Assembly: GCA_013178255.1 (NCBI GenBank)
Contig: JABLWY010000001.1
Location: 862,503 to 926,502 of the forward strand
From: Coprothermobacteraceae bacterium
Lineage (GTDB): Bacteria; Coprothermobacterota; Coprothermobacteria; Coprothermobacterales; Coprothermobacteraceae
Length of the DNA stretch: 64,000 nt
Direction of reading: 5' to 3'
The position numbers and the translations under genes were made by a program. The number at the start of each line of letters is the position of its first letter. Position 1 is the stretch's first letter. Of this stretch, positions 60,838-64,000 are shown in pieces. The notes beneath the pieces were generated by a model. The model saw nothing but the letters and a program-made list of their open reading frames with translations. It made no database searches and was not told the origin of the DNA.

Positions 60838-62055
60838 CTAATCTAGCAGTTTGGTGATAACACCGGCGCCTACGGTCCTTCCACCCTCACGGATTGCAAA
60901 CCTCTGGCCTTCATCCAGTGCTACCGGGTAGATCAACTCTACCTCAAACTCCGCATTGTCTCCAGGCATTACCATCTCTACACCCGGATCCAGCTTTATC
61001 GTACCTGTAACGTCCGTCGTCCTTATGTAGAACTGCGGCCTGTATCCGTTGAAGAACGGAGTGTGCCTTCCGCCTTCCTCCTTCTTCAATACGTATACCT
61101 GCGCCCTGAACCTCTTGTATGGCTTCACACTGCCTGGCTTCGCTATAACTTGCCCACGCTCTACTTCGTCCTTGCCTATGCCCCTCAACAACAACCCTAC
61201 GTTGTCTCCTGCTATGCCCTCGTCTAGCTCCTTCCTGAACATCTCTACGCCCGTTACTACCGTCTTCCTGATCTCGTCCGTCAACCCTACTATCTCTACT
61301 TCTTCGCCTACTTTGATGCGACCTCGCTCTATCCTTCCTGTGACCACTGTGCCTCGACCCGTAATGCTGAATACGTCCTCCACCGGCATAAGGAACGGCT
61401 TATCTATCTCCCTCACCGGCTCAGGTATGTAGTTGTCCATCGCATCCAATAACTCCCATATGGCGTCTACCCACTTGTCGTCCCCACGCTTCAATTGCGG
61501 GTTCTTGCTCAACGCCTCCAACGCCATCAACGCTGACCCCTTGATTACAGGTACGTCGTCCCCAGGGAACCCGTACTTGTTCAACAGGTCTCGCACTTCC
61601 ATCTCTACGAGCTCCACTAGCTCAGGATCGTCTACCATGTCCACTTTGTTTACAAACACTACCATCGCAGGCACGTTAACTTGCTTCGCCAACAATACGT
61701 GCTCCCTAGTCTGCGGCATCACACCATCAGTAGCTGCTACTACCAATACTGCTCCGTCCATCTGCGCCGCTCCTGTGATCATGTTCTTGATGTAGTCTGC
61801 GTGACCGGGGCAGTCTATGTGCGCGTAGTGCCTCTTGTCCGTCTGATACTCTACGTGCGTGATGTTTATCGTTATGCCCCTCGCCTTCTCTTCTGGCGCT
61901 TTGTCTATGTCATAGTACCCCATCGGCTTCGCATACCCTACTGCCGCCAATGTGTGCGTCATCGCTGCCGTCAACGTCGTCTTACCATGGTCTATGTGAC
62001 CAATGGTTCCTACGTTTACATGCGGTTTCGTCCTCTGAAATTTCTCCTTCGCCAT
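60838..62055 (-). CDS. tuf: Elongation factor Tu
   Basis: Delivers aminoacyl-tRNA to the ribosome. It has 405 aa. G1 [11 protein letters not shown]3 DCPGHADY, G4 [29 protein letters not shown] in parts resembles Thermotoga EF-Tu. Upstream are four tRNA genes in the same order as in the E. coli thrU-tyrU-glyT-thrT-tufB operon. GAGGAG lies 8-9 bases before the ATG. Confidence 0.99.
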   Translation of the reverse strand: MAKEKFQRTKPHVNVGTIGHIDHGKTTLTAAMTHTLAAVGYAKPMGYYDIDKAPEEKARGITINITHVEYQTDKRHYAHIDCPGHADYIKNMITGAAQMDGAVLVVAATDGVMPQTREHVLLAKQVNVPAMVVFVNKVDMVDDPELVELVEMEVRDLLNKYGFPGDDVPVIKGSALMALEALSKNPQLKRGDDKWVDAIWELLDAMDNYIPEPVREIDKPFLMPVEDVFSITGRGTVVTGRIERGRIKVGEEVEIVGLTDEIRKTVVTGVEMFRKELDEGIAGDNVGLLLRGIGKDEVERGQVIAKPGSVKPYKRFRAQVYVLKKEEGGRHTPFFNGYRPQFYIRTTDVTGTIKLDPGVEMVMPGDNAEFEVELIYPVALDEGQRFAIREGGRTVGAGVITKLLD

Positions 62056-62096
62056 TACTCTTCACTCCTCCTCAAACACTTCTTGCAAACCCAACC

Positions 62097-62172
62097 TGGA
62101 GCCCAGGACCGGACTCGAACCGGTGACCTCTTCCTTACCAAGGAAACGCTCTGCCGACTGAGCTACCTGGGC
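62097..62172 (-). tRNA. tRNA-Thr (anticodon GGT)
   Basis: Acceptor GCCCAGG/CCTGGGC, anticodon loop TTGGTAA in TTTCC/GGAAG, CCA encoded. Confidence 0.95.
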
Positions 62173-62177
62173 TCACT

Positions 62178-62253
62178 TGGAGCGGGAGACGGGACTCGAA
62201 CCCGCGACCCTCAGCTTGGAAGGCTGATGCTCTACCAACTGAGCTACTCCCGC
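62178..62253 (-). tRNA. tRNA-Gly (anticodon TCC)
   Basis: Acceptor GCGGGAG/CTCCCGC, anticodon loop CTTCCAA in TCAGC/GCTGA, discriminator U, CCA encoded. Confidence 0.95.
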
Positions 62254-62258
62254 TCCTC

Positions 62259-62344
62259 TGGTGGGGAGGGGTGGATTCGAACCACCGAAGGCTTCCGCCG
62301 AGGGATTTACAGTCCCTTGCCTTTGGCCGCTCGGCAACCTCCCC
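62259..62344 (-). tRNA. tRNA-Tyr (anticodon GTA)
   Basis: Class II tRNA of 86 bases with a long variable arm. Acceptor GGGGAGG/CCTCCCC, anticodon loop CTGTAAA. GUN anticodon, so a queuosine substrate. Confidence 0.95.
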
Positions 62345-62377
62345 ACTTGTCACAGTCCCTATTATAGCATAAGGACT

Positions 62378-62453
62378 TGGAGCCGGCGTGGGGACTCGAA
62401 CCCCAAACCTGCTGATTACAAGTCAGCTGCTCTGCCGGTTGAGCTACGCCGGC
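62378..62453 (-). tRNA. tRNA-Thr (anticodon TGT)
   Basis: Acceptor GCCGGCG/CGCCGGC, anticodon loop CTTGTAA in GCTGA/TCAGC, CCA encoded. First gene of the tRNA-tuf transcript. Confidence 0.95.
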
Positions 62454-62465
62454 ACAACGGTATTC

Positions 62466-62495
62466 ATTATACATTACGCCTACGGCTTCACGCAA
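62466..62495 (-). promoter_or_regulatory. Promoter of the tRNA-tuf-rpmG-secE-nusG-rpl transcript
   Basis: TTGCGT (62490-62495) and TATAAT (62466-62471) separated by 18 bases on the minus strand, 12 bases before mature tRNA-Thr. A second TATAAT lies between tRNA-Thr and tRNA-Tyr (62361-62366 region) but lacks a -35. Confidence 0.7.
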
Positions 62496-62557
62496 CTACG
62501 AAGGCCAGTTATCTCGGTGCATATAGTAAGATATAAAAATTGTTAGGAGGTGTAAGT

Positions 62558-63526
62558 ATGGGAAAGGTTCTGCTTAACTGGTCACCATCGGAAAAGGACC
62601 TCAACTTGATGCAATCAATGCTTGTAGGCCACGATTTGCGCCCCACTCCATGGACCCCATCGGACATCGCTGAAGCTCAAGTGCTGATCTACTCTAATAG
62701 GACTCCTGAACTTGACGACCTCATACCGCAGATGAAGAGCCTAAAGCTTATTCAATCCTACTATGCTGGAGTGGACCATCTCCCGTGGAAGAAAATACCA
62801 AGGGAGGTAATGGTTGCAGCGGGTACAGGGGCAAACTCGGAGGCGGTAGCAGACATGGCCGTTGCTCTGATGTTGAGCGCGCTTAGACACTTGTACCTTT
62901 ACGACGCTGAGATGAGGTTGAACGTTTGGAGGCGACGACCCGGAAAGGACACTGACGGCCTGAAGGTTACAGTACTAGGGACTGGAAGTATTGGGCAAGC
63001 TATAGCCAGAAGGCTCAAATCCATGAATGCGGTGGTTACCGGTGTGTCCCGTAGCGGCGCAGCTGTGCCACCTTTTGATCATGTGCTTACCGTAGACAGT
63101 TGGATCGCTGATCCCCAAGGAGACGTAGTCATAATCGCCCTACCCCTGAACAAAGGTACAAAGAACCTCATAAACGCCGCAGTCCTCAATAAAATGCCGA
63201 ATGGGACTTTAATCGTAAACATAGCTCGCGCAGCTATCGTAGAGCCGGAAAGCCTCTACAGATGGCTAACAGACAATCCGAACTCAGTCTACGCATCAGA
63301 TGTATGGTGGAATGAGGTGCTCGGTACGAAACCTACGGTGGTAGAGCAGCCTGTTCCCATTGAGTCGCTCAAGAACGTAGTGATGGCTCCTCACGTAGCA
63401 GGATTCACCCAAACTACTCAAATAAAGGTCTTACGAGTCGCTTGCGAAAACGTAGGTAGGTTCTTGGCAGGGCAACCCCCATTGTACCTCGTGAACCACG
63501 AAGACTACGAAGGTCTTGAAGAATGA
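62558..63526 (+). CDS. D-isomer-specific 2-hydroxyacid dehydrogenase family protein
   Basis: NAD(P)-dependent oxidoreductase of the D-lactate/phosphoglycerate/glyoxylate reductase superfamily. It has 322 aa from the ATG reading MGKVLLNWSPSEKDL, with AGGAGGTG upstream. Rossmann motif VTVLGTGSIGQAIARRL, catalytic Arg in NIARAAIVEPESLYRWL, and His in APHVAGFTQTTQ. The catalytic Glu segment is SDVWWNEV. The substrate cannot be named. It overlaps the next gene by 4 bases (ATGA). Confidence 0.9.
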   Translation: MGKVLLNWSPSEKDLNLMQSMLVGHDLRPTPWTPSDIAEAQVLIYSNRTPELDDLIPQMKSLKLIQSYYAGVDHLPWKKIPREVMVAAGTGANSEAVADMAVALMLSALRHLYLYDAEMRLNVWRRRPGKDTDGLKVTVLGTGSIGQAIARRLKSMNAVVTGVSRSGAAVPPFDHVLTVDSWIADPQGDVVIIALPLNKGTKNLINAAVLNKMPNGTLIVNIARAAIVEPESLYRWLTDNPNSVYASDVWWNEVLGTKPTVVEQPVPIESLKNVVMAPHVAGFTQTTQIKVLRVACENVGRFLAGQPPLYLVNHEDYEGLEE

Positions 63527-64000
63527 AGATTGACACAGTGTTCTTGAACATGCTTGCCAAAGACCTTGCCGACAAGTACGAAGGCAAAGCGGTCAGGCAA
63601 GTATCGTTGAGCGGGCCATTCATTGAGTTGGAAACTGCGGGTGGCCCGCTCCTAATCTCACTTGTGCAGGCGCAGCCGCTCATTGGTGAGGGCACCCTGC
63701 CGCAAGCGCACAAATCTAACAAACTCACGCAAATGCTTAATGGCCTCCTCATAAGTGATATACACACTGTGAATAATGACCGCATAGTCAGGATAAGTTT
63801 TAGAGACAGACTCATGATAGTGTCGAGGGATATCCTAGTGGAACTCATACCAAACTTCGCCGTGCTCGTGGTCGTAGAAAACGGACGCATTCTTTACGCG
63901 TCCAGAGACCGAGGAGCACTCGGACGCTCATTCATCCCAAACACACTGTACCAGGAACCCAACAGCGGCGGGATAAGTCAACCCTATCATCCGGCTCGTA
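63523..64000 (+). CDS. rqcH: NFACT-family protein RqcH/FbpA-like, N-terminal part (runs off the window)
   Basis: RqcH-type proteins bind stalled 50S subunits and add alanine tails in bacterial ribosome quality control; older names are FbpA or fibronectin-binding protein. The 159 visible residues cover the NFACT-N start (MKIDTVFLNMLAKDLADKY) with NDRIVRISFRDR and ELIPNFAVLVVVENGRILYASRD, the usual order of the family's N-terminal domain. Most of the protein lies beyond the window, so catalytic parts cannot be checked. Confidence 0.75.
   Translation, partial: MKIDTVFLNMLAKDLADKYEGKAVRQVSLSGPFIELETAGGPLLISLVQAQPLIGEGTLPQAHKSNKLTQMLNGLLISDIHTVNNDRIVRISFRDRLMIVSRDILVELIPNFAVLVVVENGRILYASRDRGALGRSFIPNTLYQEPNSGGISQPYHPAR

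Noticed and set aside
61681-62367. Open frame on the plus strand across tuf and three tRNA genes
   Set aside because: It reads antisense through tuf and tRNAs. Peptides such as QDRTRTGDLF are well-known artefacts of translating tRNA genes.

Overview
The window is a gene-dense stretch of bacterial chromosome, almost all housekeeping and energy genes, with no insertion sequence, prophage, CRISPR array or toxin-antitoxin pair that I could find. The gene set suggests a fermenting anaerobe, probably thermophilic: a proton-reducing, membrane-bound [NiFe] hydrogenase with Mrp-type antiporter subunits, a sodium-pumping methylmalonyl-CoA decarboxylase pathway, histidine ammonia-lyase, an oxygen-labile class I fumarase, and a DUF355 adenosine-specific kinase of the kind known from Thermotogae and archaea. 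EF-Tu looks Thermotoga-like. Coprothermobacter or a Thermotoga-like lineage would fit. This is inference, because there is no 16S gene here.

Layout. 1-807 is the 5' part of pyk, divergent from ftsK (877-2772). 2762-5807 (minus) is hinT-rpsU-fumarase alpha-fumarase beta-purB. 5870-7460 (plus) is a FecCD-type permease with its ATPase. 7448-11120 (minus) is hrcA-prmA-rsmE-mtaB, the usual heat-shock locus without grpE-dnaK-dnaJ. 11158-13195 holds the adenosine-specific kinase, a PP2C phosphatase and seven tRNA genes. 13216-35711 is a co-directional minus-strand run of about 22 kb: tRNA-fMet, tRNA-Met, tilS, hpt, ftsH, methylmalonyl-CoA mutase (two subunits), meaB, epimerase, the four-subunit Na+ decarboxylase, hutH, yebC, ruvC, ruvA, ruvB, queH, queA, tgt, secD, secF, apt, rel, dtd.

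35794-44999 (minus) is the hydrogenase operon, mbhK-L-A-B-C-D-E-F-G-H-M-J-N plus a small unknown gene. It is divergent from hypF-C-D-E-A-B (45150-50633, plus), which makes and inserts the Ni-Fe centre. mbhH is a single 1017-residue protein that appears to join two antiporter subunits and an MbhI-like tail. The large subunit ends exactly at its last metal-binding motif, so no maturation protease should be needed.

50585-62453 (minus) is a transcription/translation superoperon: tRNA-Thr-Tyr-Gly-Thr, tuf, rpmG, tRNA-Trp, secE, nusG, rplK, rplA, rplJ, rplL, then rimP, nusA, infB, ylxP, rbfA, nrnA, truB, ribF. An L10 leader with a terminator precedes rplJ. The window closes with a 2-hydroxyacid dehydrogenase and the 5' end of an RqcH/NFACT gene.

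Fourteen tRNA genes are readable. The most unusual observations are a Tgt that lacks all four zinc ligands, several genes whose -10 box lies 6-7 bases before the start codon (probable leaderless mRNAs), a rel gene that seems to start at ATT, and the fused antiporter subunit of the hydrogenase.
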